From Ustilago trichophora (Eukaryota > Basidiomycota > Ustilaginomycetes > Ustilaginales > Ustilaginaceae), in assembly GCA_900323505.1 (NCBI GenBank), contig OOIN01000007.1, positions 1,116,001 through 1,180,000 of the forward strand: a DNA stretch of 64,000 bases. The letters are read 5' to 3'. The position numbers were made by a program, and so were the translations under genes. The notes under the pieces are model-generated. The model searched no databases, had not been told where the DNA came from, and was given only the letters and a program-made list of their open reading frames with translations. This document shows, piece after piece, positions 42,901-53,874 of the stretch (position 1 is its first letter; every line of letters starts with the position of its first letter).

Positions 42901-43204
42901 GGTAACTTTAAAATGGGCAGGGCTGGATTGTTGATACTAACTTGATGCGAACCAGTTGAGGGTGAGCGGGAAGACTGTGGCGTCGAACCAGCCGGGAAAA
43001 GAGCGAGGAAAATCAGTCGATCTGATTGCAAAGCTTGCAAATGCGGTGAAACAACAAGATGAAAAGGGACTTACCACTCTGGGTTCGAAGACCAGACAAG
43101 AAGTCGGTGGTGTTGCGAACCTTGTAACCGGCAAAGAGACCGACCAGCATGAAACCGCATAAGGTCGAATAGACCAGAGCGTTGGCTGTATGAACGTCCA
43201 GCAT
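39931..43204 (-). CDS. Sodium:solute symporter (DUR3/urea transporter-like), three exons
   Basis: My model has exons 43204-43075, 42942-42974 (33 nt) and 41432-39931, totalling 554 residues. Introns are 100 nt (42975-43074) and 1509 nt (41433-42941), with donors GTAAGT and GTTAGT and CAG acceptors. The joined sequence restores the SSF family order: 'VRNTTDFLSGLRTQ' from exon 1, 'FPLTLNWFAS' from exon 2, then 'SSSLLFGYPQLAVIP', in phase. About 13 membrane segments follow. The C-terminal 60 residues are hydrophilic and cytosolic. Relatives import urea or other small solutes with sodium or protons at the plasma membrane. The substrate is not determined by the sequence. The long intron is unusual for this gene-dense genome. 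Confidence 0.86.
41433..42941 (-). other. 1.5-kb intron of the symporter gene
   Basis: The intron separates the 33-nt exon 2 from exon 3. It starts GTTAGTATC and ends CTACAG. No gene or repeat was recognised inside it on either strand. Its length is more than ten times that of most introns seen in this window. Confidence 0.7.
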
Positions 43205-43976
43205 TGTTGTAATAATGGATCTGTCTACACGGAAGAGCAGACGGAGAAGATGGTTTAAAGAGAGGCGTTTCTTGATGTTGGTGGGAAGAAAGAAAGCCGA
43301 AAGCAAGCCGGGACAGGCATGTTGCTTCTTATCACCCCAGTGGCTGCTAATTGACGTGACTCCTACAATGAAATTGGGGCGACATTTGCCCCGCGAAAGC
43401 AGAAACAACGGCGTGCGACGCTCTGTGTCTGTCCTCGGCTCCAGGAACCAGATCAGAGACCGCAGCTTGGGATGGCCATCGATACTGTAGAATACTGTGT
43501 ACACTGTATGCACAGAAATCGATTTTTTGTTCTCACCACGTTTTCTTCTCCTCCTTTTCAGCTTATTTGCCAAAACAAGAAAGTCGGCTGCTGCTACTGC
43601 TACTGCAGCTGCTGTGGCTCGTTTGCACAAAATTCGAAGAAAAAAACCCTCGGAAAACTCCGCTTGACCGATCTCAAGCCAAAAAATTTATGATGGCCAA
43701 CTCGCCATTTTTGTCTCACGTTTGGATAGTCTCTTGGCAGCACTTTATGCGCGCGAAACCTGCTCAGTGCTTGCCACACAGCTTCAACGAAGCGCCAATC
43801 CCTTCTCCAATCTTGATCTTGATACATTAATCCGAACCATTGATGCTGTTCAAATATCTTGGTCATTGTACTCAAAAGGTCCATGTGTCATGCTACAAAA
43901 TGCGTGGGTGTAGGTGTGTGTATGTGTGTCTAGTTTTCATGAAAATTGTTGTTAATCAAGCAGAAGAGTCGGTCTT
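43205..43976. other. Intergenic region between symporter start and arrestin-like gene end
   Basis: 770 bases between two minus-strand genes. It should contain the symporter promoter and the arrestin-like 3' UTR. A 'TACTGTAGAATACTGT' stretch lies near 43482-43498. No gene was recognised. Confidence 0.45.
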
Positions 43977-46900
43977 TTAACTGCCCCAAACAGCCCTGAG
44001 ACTCTTTAATTTGTTCTCACCAATAGCCTTTGTGGTTCCCCTCCCACTCATGGCGATCTTTGCCTCTGTACCATCTGCACATCTCAGTGTGGAAAGATCG
44101 TGGTTGGGAGCTTCGACGCTTTGCAGCGCTCCCAAGATGGTAGAGTCGACGGCAACTTTGCTCATCATCTCCCTTACCGATGCATCCTCCTTGGTGTGTG
44201 ACTTGCCCTTTTCGAATGTTGAGAGGAGCTGGGTGCTGATTCTGCGAGAAGGACGGTCTGCCGCTGCGGGAGGGCGCATGGCTGTGGGACGGACCAATTG
44301 GGGTGCAGGGACGGCGCCTGGTTGGAGGACGGGTTTGGGCAGTGGTCGCTTTTCCGCTTTGGCTGGCAATGGCGCTGGGGTGGACTGGTCATTAGGCTTG
44401 GCAAAGATCGGCTTGGATACGCTCGTGTTGAGGAATTGCGGTGCGGTAAAGCTCTTGAGCGATTCGGGCTTTGTCGAGCTCACAGAGCCTCCAAACGTGG
44501 CAGCGATCGTAGTCACACCTACAGAGGCCGAAGAGGTCATGGCCTTCTTGCTGAAATCAAGCGCCGGTGCTCCACCAGCCGCGTTGGACGATCGTCGCGC
44601 CTTGGGCTTGACCGTAGACGCGCTCGAGGGCGAAGCAGAGCGTGGCTCCGAATATGTCTGTGGGGCTGCCAGAGAGCTTCGACCAGCATCAGCTGCATCG
44701 ACCTCGTCGTCACCTGCGATCTTGGACCACAGTTGAGCAACAGAAGCCACTCGTCCTCCTCGTCCACCACGAGCCGATCGTGCATCGTAACCAGGCTCGT
44801 CTGTGGCCCGCGTCGTGCTCTCCGCTGTCGGCGCCATGAGTGATTTCTCCACTCGAGAAGGGATGCCGACTTCTCGCGCTTCGGGGTTGCGGACAACGCG
44901 AGTGCTGTTGTAAACGTTTGAACTTGAGCTCGACGCTGGGACGACAGCAGCAGGCACAGCACCTACGTCCGAGCCAGGCAAACTAGGACGAGGCCAAGAA
45001 GGCATCGAAGTGTGACGCTCCCGCTTAGTCTCAGACGACGACTTGGGGGTGACAGAAGCAGCCGGTGCCACGTTTGAAGCCGTCGTATCCGTCGATCCAA
45101 GACCTGACAGCCTGCGGCTCATCGGGTGCTCCTTGAGCGCCGTACCCGATTTTCGAGCGGGTCGAATATCCGAACTGTCCACGAGCGCCCGCAACTCCGC
45201 CGACAGCTGTGGAATCGGCTCATCCCGCCTTGTTGCTGAAGCTTCAGCCGTGGCAGCAACTGATGCCTTTGTGGAAGTGAGATCTGCCATCGTACGAGAC
45301 TTGGGCATGGCACCCTCATTTGCTTGACAACGAGAAGACTTGCCTTCCCACAGAGGGTTGATCACCTGCGACGGCGAACGGTAAGCAAACGACGATCGAG
45401 CTTCGTCGTTGAGCACAGTGGATGGCTCTGGCTCCTTTCGCATCACCGAGAGAACCGATGCACTGGGTGTACCCGGCGTCTCCATGTGCGAAGGGTTGGG
45501 ACTGGCTGCACTCGACAGCCATCCGTCGATTCGGTGGACTGCTTGTCGCTTGAGCGCGACACGGTCCCGATCGCTCATCTTGCCTGGAGCAGCGAACGTA
45601 GGCGCTGTCGTCTTGGAAGGTACAGAGGGGGCAATCGAGCTAGGTGCGTTGCCGATGGCTGCGTTGATCCTGTCGAGTCGTTCGCTCGCCGTCGACGATT
45701 TGGTTGCTGCGATGTCAGCCAGTCGGCGCGATTCAGCACGCTTTTGAGCAGCCAAAGCTTCGGCAGCTTGGCGTGATCGTCGCTCTGATTCCTCACGCTC
45801 CTGTTCCTGTTCTTGTCGCTTCAGCTCTTGTTCTCTCGCCATCCTTTCGGCTTCCGCTGCCTTCAATCGCTGCTCTTCTTCCTGCTCACGCAACTCTCGC
45901 TGTCTTCGAGCATGCTCTGCGATCCTCTCCCTCTCCAATCTCTGCTGTTCGGCAGCGAAGGTTCTGGCAGCCTCCCGCTGAGCTGCTTCCTTCTCTGCAG
46001 CAGCAGCCTGTCGGGCCTGCTCGGCTTGCAACTGGCGCTCCCGCTCTTCGGCAGCCCGAGCTTGCTCTTCAGCACTCTTTCGCTCGGCTTCCTCTCGGGC
46101 CAGAGCAGCCGCACGAAGCGCACTGTTCTTGCGCGACCTTGTCGAATCATCGTGCCCGACAGAAGGAGACGCGAGCGGGCTCGAAGAGTGGTCGGCTCGA
46201 GCAACGTTGGCCATAGTCACTACCATGCGCGAGCTCGTGGTGATCTTGGGTGTGGTGGATCGCACGAGGTTGGTCTCGAGCGCTTGCAGGCCGATGCCGT
46301 GAGACGAAGACGATCGGCGCAGCGATACTACAGAGGGTCGACGAGGGATGGCGGATTGACTGTCACCTGCTGTCCTCAGCTCTGACGAAGCAGCAGTTTC
46401 CTGCGAGCGGTCGACGTTTGCTTTGACAGTCTCGACAGGTGCAGGAGCGCTCTGGACTTGCTCGGCTGGGGGAGATTGAGGCTGTTGGCCGTGGGAGACG
46501 GTCTGGAAGATGTCGCTGGCGCGCGGCCTATAAGTGCTAGTCGATGATGCCTGCGATGCATCAGTACGCCGGCTCGATGAGGCAGCGTGGGTCTCTATCG
46601 GTGCCTCAGCGGCGACTCTAGAAGCTGGTATGTCCTGCGCGTCACCTCTACGAGAGGCGAAGGCGTCTTCATCAGGCTGCATGCCCATGGCGATCATCTG
46701 CCTCTTGACCTCCTCCTCGTCCTCTTCTGCCTCAGCCATCGCCTCGAACTGCTCGATATTGTTGCGCGAGACGCTATTGCCAGCAGCGCCCTTGGTGCCA
46801 GTCTTACCGATGGTAGGCAACTTTTGAAGCGTCTTGACGGTGCCAGCTTGCGATTCGCTGTCCTCTTCGATGGTGGCTAGGCCCGCAATGGGAGGTGCAG

Positions 46901-49070
46901 GTGAGTAGGCGTTCACCTGAGGTTGCGGTGGTGGTACTGAGTACTGTTGCTGGACAGGAGCCCTGGCGACGGTCTGAGGTTCTGGCATAGGTGGCAGGCT
47001 CTCTTGCGGCGCGTTCTGGTAGGTGACTTGCTGAGGCAGAGAATCACCGTATGGCCCTTGTGCAGGGAGCGACATTCGATGATCACCCATGGGTGCATTC
47101 GGCATCTGTGGGGAAGGCATGCTTGGAGGTGGAGCAAAGTTGGTGTGCTGCACAAGAAGAGCAGGGCCGGGAGAAGCAGACATGGAACGCTGGGTTGCTG
47201 TCCAAGCGGCAACAGGGTCCATGGGCCCTGCTGCAGAATGCGGACGCGCTACATTGTGGAACACATCAGGTGCGGCACTGGCCGACCTCTGGATGCTGGA
47301 ACCGGCTGATGCCGCAGGTGTTATTAGTCGACTGGCGTTCCAGCTGTTTGCGGCCGGGTTCCACTCCAGATGACCATCGGTTCCAAGAGCGAATGGCTGC
47401 GCTTGTGCGGGGAGCTGAATCATTCCAGGAGCGGTGCTGGCAGGTCGTGCGGGCCCGGTGCGGTGGTTGGCATGGAGCATGGGCGCCGGAGACCAGCCTC
47501 GCTCGGCGGCGAGTCGTTCTACTTCGAGCATGCCGGGGTCCATCTGAGGAGCGTGTCCATGTCCATGATGACCATGGTGTCCGTTGTGCCCGTGATGATG
47601 GGCTGGCGGTGCGTGTTGCTGCTGCTGATGGTGATGATGAGGATGATGACGTTGAGGAAGCGATATGTGCGAAAGACCCATCGATGAGTGAGGGCGCGGG
47701 GGTAGTGAATGCATCGGGGGACTTGTGTGAAGGTTGTCGAGGTTGTCTGGAGGCGGCGCTTGTCCGCTGGCGGTATGCGCGACATAGATGGGAATCTCGA
47801 CGGTGAGGTCCTTGGCGAAAGAGCCTAGCAGCAAACTAACGAGGGCAAAGGTACGCACTTCGAAGAGTCTGGTCTTGCGAATTGTGCGAAGATCTCTTGG
47901 TACGTCGACAGCAACCGTGCAGACCGACTCGGCGTTGGGACCAAACTCGTATTCGCGACCTTTGAAGATCTGGTCGTGGACGATCTCGGTGATGCGTGGC
48001 TCGAGCGAAATCTTTTCAGGGCTGTCATGGAAGCCTTCGACGCTGCCGACGGGAAAGATGAGACGCCGAGCGAGTGCAACCTTGATACCGCTGAGATGTC
48101 GCTTGGTGTTGTTCTTGATACCACATCGAACGAGCATCTGGCCTCCACCCCAGAAGAGCTGCTCAGTGACACCAGCTTCGAGCCAGACGGCGCCGTTGCC
48201 GCCCATAAAAAGGCGCGTGTCTCCGACGGCCTCGATGGGCTCACGAAACCTTGGATGAAATTGATCGGACCACTTTTCGAGGACAAAAGCTTCTCGGCGA
48301 GCTGTGACGACCATCTTGTCCTCGTTGTACCATGTCTGCACGGTTGCTTTGAGTCCGTAGCGGAGAGAGGCGTTTCCGGCAAAGGTGATGCAAGATGGAG
48401 CAGAGGAAGGCAAGCGGAAGCTGAACGGGAAAGTGGTGCGACCCTTGCGAGCAGTCCAGTAACCATTGACGGGAGCGGCTGGCAGGACAGCGTTGGAAGG
48501 AGGCAAGTTGTCACCCTGGAACATGGTGCGGTTGTAGAGGAAGAGCTGGGTGGCTGCATGGTCTCGAGAGGTGAGTTGCTCCACTGCTTCGAGTTCGATG
48601 GCGATGTGACCAAGTCGAAGCCTTTGGCTGGTTGTGCAGGTCAACTCCACTTTTCCGCTGATAGTGCCCCCGGCCTCAAAGATGTTGCTCGAGAGGACGA
48701 CATCGATCTTGACCTTTGGATGTTTGGTGACCATATTCATATGATCCTGAGTGCGGTCTCGTTGCTCTGCTGGATCTTCAAGACCACCGAACTCGAGATC
48801 GTAGCGAGATGGGGATCGGACTGCTGGCGACACAGAGCGAGCGCGGGAAGCAGGACGATTATGCGGGATGAGAGCTTGGTCAAGAGAGTCGCCGAGCGCA
48901 TCGATCTGGCTTGGCGGTGGTGGAAGCCCCAGTTCATGCTTCCAGGAGAAGGAGTTGCTTCGGGAAAGACGATTCTCCTGCGGTAATGGCGATCGCGGCA
49001 TATCGTATGGCTGCTGATGAGGGTAGATGTGACCCGCTGACGAAGCCGGACGGCTTGGAGGTGCGAACAT
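43977..49070 (-). CDS. Alpha-arrestin-like protein with long charged coiled coil
   Basis: This single-exon gene encodes 1697 residues from ATG 49068-49070. Residues ~117-270 form an arrestin N-fold ('VKIDVVLSSNIFEAGGTISG' to 'FPFSFRLPSSAPSCITF') and ~290-440 the C-fold. Then come a His/Gln-rich tract (about 470-510), a long Pro/Gln/Ser-rich linker, and a highly charged Glu/Arg/Ala coil (about 990-1120). Ser/Ala-rich sequence follows to a conserved-looking end. Alpha-arrestins usually recruit Rsp5-type ubiquitin ligases to transporters through PPxY motifs; I find no PPxY here. The gene sits upstream of a transporter gene on the same strand, but a functional link is speculative. It is unusually large for the family. 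Confidence 0.83.
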   Translation of the reverse strand: MFAPPSRPASSAGHIYPHQQPYDMPRSPLPQENRLSRSNSFSWKHELGLPPPPSQIDALGDSLDQALIPHNRPASRARSVSPAVRSPSRYDLEFGGLEDPAEQRDRTQDHMNMVTKHPKVKIDVVLSSNIFEAGGTISGKVELTCTTSQRLRLGHIAIELEAVEQLTSRDHAATQLFLYNRTMFQGDNLPPSNAVLPAAPVNGYWTARKGRTTFPFSFRLPSSAPSCITFAGNASLRYGLKATVQTWYNEDKMVVTARREAFVLEKWSDQFHPRFREPIEAVGDTRLFMGGNGAVWLEAGVTEQLFWGGGQMLVRCGIKNNTKRHLSGIKVALARRLIFPVGSVEGFHDSPEKISLEPRITEIVHDQIFKGREYEFGPNAESVCTVAVDVPRDLRTIRKTRLFEVRTFALVSLLLGSFAKDLTVEIPIYVAHTASGQAPPPDNLDNLHTSPPMHSLPPRPHSSMGLSHISLPQRHHPHHHHQQQQHAPPAHHHGHNGHHGHHGHGHAPQMDPGMLEVERLAAERGWSPAPMLHANHRTGPARPASTAPGMIQLPAQAQPFALGTDGHLEWNPAANSWNASRLITPAASAGSSIQRSASAAPDVFHNVARPHSAAGPMDPVAAWTATQRSMSASPGPALLVQHTNFAPPPSMPSPQMPNAPMGDHRMSLPAQGPYGDSLPQQVTYQNAPQESLPPMPEPQTVARAPVQQQYSVPPPQPQVNAYSPAPPIAGLATIEEDSESQAGTVKTLQKLPTIGKTGTKGAAGNSVSRNNIEQFEAMAEAEEDEEEVKRQMIAMGMQPDEDAFASRRGDAQDIPASRVAAEAPIETHAASSSRRTDASQASSTSTYRPRASDIFQTVSHGQQPQSPPAEQVQSAPAPVETVKANVDRSQETAASSELRTAGDSQSAIPRRPSVVSLRRSSSSHGIGLQALETNLVRSTTPKITTSSRMVVTMANVARADHSSSPLASPSVGHDDSTRSRKNSALRAAALAREEAERKSAEEQARAAEERERQLQAEQARQAAAAEKEAAQREAARTFAAEQQRLERERIAEHARRQRELREQEEEQRLKAAEAERMAREQELKRQEQEQEREESERRSRQAAEALAAQKRAESRRLADIAATKSSTASERLDRINAAIGNAPSSIAPSVPSKTTAPTFAAPGKMSDRDRVALKRQAVHRIDGWLSSAASPNPSHMETPGTPSASVLSVMRKEPEPSTVLNDEARSSFAYRSPSQVINPLWEGKSSRCQANEGAMPKSRTMADLTSTKASVAATAEASATRRDEPIPQLSAELRALVDSSDIRPARKSGTALKEHPMSRRLSGLGSTDTTASNVAPAASVTPKSSSETKRERHTSMPSWPRPSLPGSDVGAVPAAVVPASSSSSNVYNSTRVVRNPEAREVGIPSRVEKSLMAPTAESTTRATDEPGYDARSARGGRGGRVASVAQLWSKIAGDDEVDAADAGRSSLAAPQTYSEPRSASPSSASTVKPKARRSSNAAGGAPALDFSKKAMTSSASVGVTTIAATFGGSVSSTKPESLKSFTAPQFLNTSVSKPIFAKPNDQSTPAPLPAKAEKRPLPKPVLQPGAVPAPQLVRPTAMRPPAAADRPSRRISTQLLSTFEKGKSHTKEDASVREMMSKVAVDSTILGALQSVEAPNHDLSTLRCADGTEAKIAMSGRGTTKAIGENKLKSLRAVWGS

Positions 49071-50276
49071 GGTGGTAAGATGTGGTGATCGTGAGAATAG
49101 AGATTTCGTGGTTTTCGTTAGGTCAAGTCGTCAATGTGTCGAGTACGGCAATATCGAGTAGAGCTTGCAGGCTAATCGACTGGTCGTGAAACGGTTGTTT
49201 GCCAAAAGTGGTAGAAGTTGATTGGTTATTAGGTTGGTTGTGTTCGGTGTGGAGGTTGTGAAAGCGCTGTCAAGCTTGACCCCGAAAAGTCAACGTGCTA
49301 AAGCACAAGGCGCAACGTTGGGTTGAGCTTGATCAGGCTAGCGGATATGAAGGTAGTAAGGAGGAAGGAGGAAGGATGAAGAGCAAGCTGCTTTGACAAA
49401 GTCAGGACTCGGTCGTTCTGTGGACTCGAGCAGGACAAAGTGTGGGTGGAAAGCAAATCAACTCCGATTTTGGCTGTCGCACAATTTGGCAGGAGCGTTG
49501 AGTGTTGCGCCAGTGGAGCCCTGCATGCATTTTGGTTTTGGCCCCTATTCTTTTTTGTTTTTTACACATCAAAAATACGAAATTCATCTTCAACTCCACA
49601 GCACAGCACAAAACAACAGCTGGACCAACACTTTGAACCCCTAACTGACTGTACGTACTGTACAGTACAGTACTGTACGTATGACACAAAAAGACGCGCC
49701 AAAACAACGAGTTTATTTCATGTGCGACTTGATCTAGAAGTCAGAGTCAGGGGCAGACCTCCTTTTGAGCGCAAGAATTGCCAAGGCGACGTGGCTTCAT
49801 CTTCTGGCATCACACACATCGAAAATCACACACACCAGCACCAACAAAATGAACTTCGTCCGGAAAAGGCGGCTATCTCTTCGAGCAAAAGCGGTAAAAA
49901 CATCACAGCGAGGAGAAGAATACAATCGATCTGCTTTTTGGGCGGAGGTGTGTGGTGGTGACGGATGTGTTTGTGTGAGAGGATGTAAGGCGCAGAACGT
50001 GTGTGGCGAGTTTGTTTTGGTTTCTGATTGCAGTTCACCATCCTAAAAACGCCCGCACTGGGACGGGATAGAATGAATGAAAAACGGCAGTCAGCGAGAT
50101 GAGCCAAGAAGGGGCATAGGAACAAATAAGAGCGTCTCTGTCTAATGGCGGAGGCTCCACTTTTGATAGCAGCAAGGTGGGATGATGTGGTCGTGTCGGT
50201 CAACGTAAAAGTCTGCATCAGGTTCGTATCGCGACCAAGGGGTTGCTTGCTGACTTGGCGCTCGCGGCCTGGAAAT
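49071..50276. other. Intergenic region upstream of the arrestin-like gene
   Basis: 1.2 kb holding the arrestin-like promoter and the STM1-like 3' UTR. At 49655-49678 two overlapping 14-bp palindromes of the GTACTGTACAGTAC type occur. No gene was recognised. Confidence 0.5.
49655..49678. repeat. Overlapping GTACTGTACAGTAC palindromes
   Basis: GTACTGTACAGTAC (49655-49668) and GTACAGTACTGTAC (49665-49678) are each perfect palindromes and overlap by four bases. This is the densest example of the TACTGTAC motif that recurs between genes in this window. Confidence 0.85.
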
Positions 50277-51395
50277 TTAGGCGAGCGAGGGGAAGGCGTT
50301 CTTGTCGGCAAGGTTGACCGAGGCGTTGGCGCCACGGCCACCACGGCCACCACGGCCACGGCCGGCACCACGCTCACCACGGGGAGCGCCGCCACGCGCA
50401 CCACCACGGCCACCACCACGGCCAGATCGCTGGACAGCGGGCTGGTTGAAGGTCTGCTCAATGTCGAGCAGCTGCTTGCCCTCCTTCTGGGTGCGGGTCT
50501 TGGTCTTCTGGGTCTTGGTCGAGGCAAAGTAGTCGGCCTCCTCCTTCTCGTGCTTGGTGAGCTTGGACCAGGCCGACTCGTCGCTGGCAACCTCACGCGG
50601 AGCCTTGGACTCGATGTTGAGCTTCTTGCCCGCCTTGGCGGCAAGGTACTGGTCGAGGGTCATGGTCTTGTCCTCCTCCTCCTCGGCGACCTTTTCGGCC
50701 TCGACGGGGGTAGCGGCAGCGGCAGCGCCCTCGGCGCCCTCAGCCTGGGCGTCAGCCTCGGCCTTCTGCTCGGCGTCGAGCTCCTTCTTGCCGTCCTCAC
50801 CGCCCCAGCCCTGGGCGACAGCCTTCTGAGAGTCGACACGGTCGGTCTGCGAGTGACGGTCGAAAGCACGGCCACGGGGGGCACCACGGCCATGGCCACG
50901 GCCACCACGGCCACGGCTCTCACCGTTGCGGGCACGGCCGCCACGGGCGTCCTTCTGCTGCTCGCCTTCGACGGCGGCGTCAGCGCCACGCTCGGCGCGG
51001 GGAGCACCGTTGCGGGCACCACCACGGCGCTGGTTGCCGGCACCGGGGATGTTGCGCTGGGGCTGGGGGGCAGCGGCGGGGGCAGCGGCCTGGGCAGGGG
51101 CGGCCCTGGGGGCGGCGACGTCCTCGCCGTCGTCTGTCGATGAGCACAGATGTAAAGAATAGAGGGAAATATAACAGTCAGCATTAAGAGTCGATGAAAT
51201 CGTGATTTGAGCTTGGCGTGCAATGTTGCGGACTCTTCTGAAGTTTTTTTCGTGTCTACGCAATCTCGCGGCAGATTCTCTGGTCCTTAGAAAGAAAAGG
51301 AGAATGGCGTTTGAGGTTGGACATGGTCGAGGTCGTGCGAGGATATGAGACTTACCACCAAGGATGGCGAAAGGGTTTCTGTTTGCGACCGACAT
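50277..51395 (-). CDS. STM1: STM1/SERBP1-type ribosome-associated RGG protein
   Basis: Exons 51395-51356 and 51133-50277 flank a 222-nt intron (51134-51355) and encode 298 residues. Exon 1 gives 'SVANRNPFAILGG/D', the conserved Stm1 N-terminus. The centre has the HABP4/PAI-RBP1 signature ('TDRVDSQKAVAQGWG', 'MTLDQYLAAKAGKKLNIES'). RGG repeats near residues 75-110 and 235-280 should bind RNA. Stm1/SERBP1 proteins occupy the mRNA channel of idle 80S ribosomes and preserve them during starvation. The C-terminus 'KNAFPSLA' is typical of the family. Highly biased GC-rich codons indicate strong expression, fitting its neighbour uS3 on the same strand. Confidence 0.9.
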   Translation of the reverse strand: MSVANRNPFAILGGKSHILARPRPCPTSNAILLFFLRTRESAARLRRHEKNFRRVRNIARQAQITISSTLNADCYISLYSLHLCSSTDDGEDVAAPRAAPAQAAAPAAAPQPQRNIPGAGNQRRGGARNGAPRAERGADAAVEGEQQKDARGGRARNGESRGRGGRGHGRGAPRGRAFDRHSQTDRVDSQKAVAQGWGGEDGKKELDAEQKAEADAQAEGAEGAAAAATPVEAEKVAEEEEDKTMTLDQYLAAKAGKKLNIESKAPREVASDESAWSKLTKHEKEEADYFASTKTQKTKTRTQKEGKQLLDIEQTFNQPAVQRSGRGGGRGGARGGAPRGERGAGRGRGGRGGRGANASVNLADKNAFPSLA

Positions 51396-53874
51396 GGCGT
51401 ACGGTCGTCTTTGATCCTTTCAGGCGTGTACTATAGGTGTAAATGAAGAAGAAACAAAGGTAGGCTGGATGTCAGCTTCTAGTTCTTGACCGAGATGTGA
51501 TTGCGTGTGCTGTGCCATCTGGAGCTTTCCAGGCAGCGAGGAGGATGTGTGCAGGTAGAGACAGCTCTGAGGATGTGTTGGAGGAGGATGACTCTGGTGG
51601 AGACGATGACAGGATTCTCTGCCAGCAGTTTTCGACCAAGGGAGCATCTGGTGCGCATCTGGGTCTGACGAAGAAGCACTGAAGGCCGCTGAAAGTCCAA
51701 AAGGGAGGTAGAAGGCTTAAGAGTCACGCCACGTTGGCAATCTGACTCCAGAGCACGACCAACATCAAGTACCCAACCGGGTGGACGACGTCGAGTGCAA
51801 AGTGAATCTGACCGACTGCAAGGATACCACTCCATCCTTTGCACCGGTGCGAGCTACGATGCAGTCATGGCTGCTTAAGGATGTGCCGGATGTGCGATTC
51901 GATCGCAACGTCGCACGATTCCAAATGTCGAGCGAGCACAAACCTCCAAGCATGTTGTCGAGACGGACACGATGAGGGGGAAGTCGGGACGAGATTGAAT
52001 CTACTAACCTTCTAAAAGTAGCGAAACGCGGGAAGAGTCTGGTGAAGGTGGAATATGAGAAGAGTCGACACGAGAGGATGAGATGTAACACGGGTCAGTT
52101 GGATGTTGCTATGAGAAGGCTGTGAAGTCGACAGTTGTGTTCGGCGGCAGGTCAAGGGAGGCTATAGACACTATTGTTGGCTGTGTCTGTGTGCCGCTCT
52201 CGAACAAAGTATCAAGGTAAGGTTGAATGGACGCGGTTCAGATACAAGTAGCTTGTCGCTCTCTCGACGCAATGCAGTTGCCGCTGTTAATCGCGATTCG
52301 GCTGTGTCTCTTCCTAAGATTGCTAACAGAAAGACGAGCGTGATGGCAGGACGAAGAAGCTAGCTTTTGCGATTTGTCGAGGAGAAGGAGCGTGCTGGGG
52401 AATCTGGTTCTGTGTCCACCACCGCCCCAATACGAAATTGCGCGCTGAAAAGCTGATGTTTGGTTTGATGGATGATGTTGGCAGAAAGCAATTGCTGCTT
52501 GTGCCGGAATGAGCGAGAACGAGACACGTACTTTCCGTGATAGGAAGAAGGTGTAGATACGAAACACCGGGAGATGATAGGGTGAAGGGTGCGAGAAGGA
52601 AGCCTTTGGTATCGAGAACAAGCTACACACAGCCCGCCCGCCCGCCAGCCAGCCAAAGGGGAGCGCAGACGACGACGAAGCTGTTTCTCTGCTCTGCTCT
52701 GCTCTGCTCTTCTGCGGTGCGAAGACTACTGTTTCTTTTTTTGCTCTCTGCTTCTTCGCTTGTCTCGTCACTGGACTCCGCGCCTTGGCTTCAATTCACT
52801 ACAAAACCTGCTGGCAGGATTTCAAGTTTTGTTTTTGTATTCAACGTCTTCTTTGGCTTCTTCTTTCTCTGTGCAACCGAATATTTCTCAATCCGGATTT
52901 CAACCTTTGCCCGCTTTTTTTTCTTCTAATGGCCCAATTCAAAGCCTTCAATCAATGGCCCCACTCAAAAGCAATTTCAAGAGAAGAGCTCTCAATTCTC
53001 GATTCTCAATTCTCAATTCAATTAGCTCCAACTCGATCAGATTTGATTTCCAACAACATCTGTTCGTACGGGACCTGCTTTTTGGCCCATTGATCCTCGG
53101 AATCTTGTACATATGTATGATCAATCAGACGATCACCTTACGATCAACAAGATGCCATCAACATGTGTGATGTCGTTTTGAGCATCGACAAGGTACAAGC
53201 CTGCTGAAACGTGCCTTGTATGGTTGCTGCATGGCGGTAGCGTGTTGAGCGTGTGTGAGCTGATCGCGCGACCTATGGCTCGCATTGCTTCCGGGTCCGC
53301 GCCCAGACATGACCGCAGCAACGTGAATTATCGTTGAAACAAGCAAACGGGCTCGGTCTAACATTATCGGATCCAACCCAAGCTCGTCTTCCCGGATCTT
53401 GTCCACCCAAGCTTCCGACCGATCCGCTACCTTGGGCCGTGCCTGCCGCTCAGATTCATAGACTTTGTTCTCTCGCGCGCAGCCAGATACTCAGCTAAAC
53501 AGAGCCAAACACGGTCTCTGTACTTCAGACATTGCAAGCTAGGTCGATATCAGAGTCAAAGTGGCCCAATGGCCTATGATGATATTTTTCATTCCGAACC
53601 ATGCTTTGGTAGCACGATCGGAAAGTCGCGAACGGCGTACGTCGAGCAGCGATCGCACGATATATGTTTGAGTAGATACAGAGCTATGCAGAAGGCGTTT
53701 GCAGCGTACGGCGAATCGCTGAAAGCTGATCACATGTGAGACCAGCCATGTAAAAAGGTGCAGATGAAACTGCCAACGAAACTAGAAAAGGGGGAAATAT
53801 AGGGAAGCTTGGGGCAAGAGAGAGGGCGAGAGATGCAAAAAAGGGGGGCAATGTGCAGTGTGCATCCAAACTGC
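51396..53874. other. 2.5-kb intergenic region upstream of STM1-like gene
   Basis: No protein gene was recognised. A 5' UTR intron for the STM1-like gene is possible: a GGTTAGT donor at 52008 and a pyrimidine tract with TATAG acceptor ending at 51431 would remove 578 bases, ending about 35 bases before the ATG. A (CTCTG)n run lies at 52687-52711. The rest is pyrimidine-rich sequence without clear function. The part near 53874 is the uS3 3' UTR. Confidence 0.4.

Noticed and set aside
50145..51143. Long plus-strand frame opposite the STM1-like gene
   Set aside because: It is the antisense of GC-rich RGG/Ala codons. The minus strand has a recognised domain, splice sites and a family-typical C-terminus.
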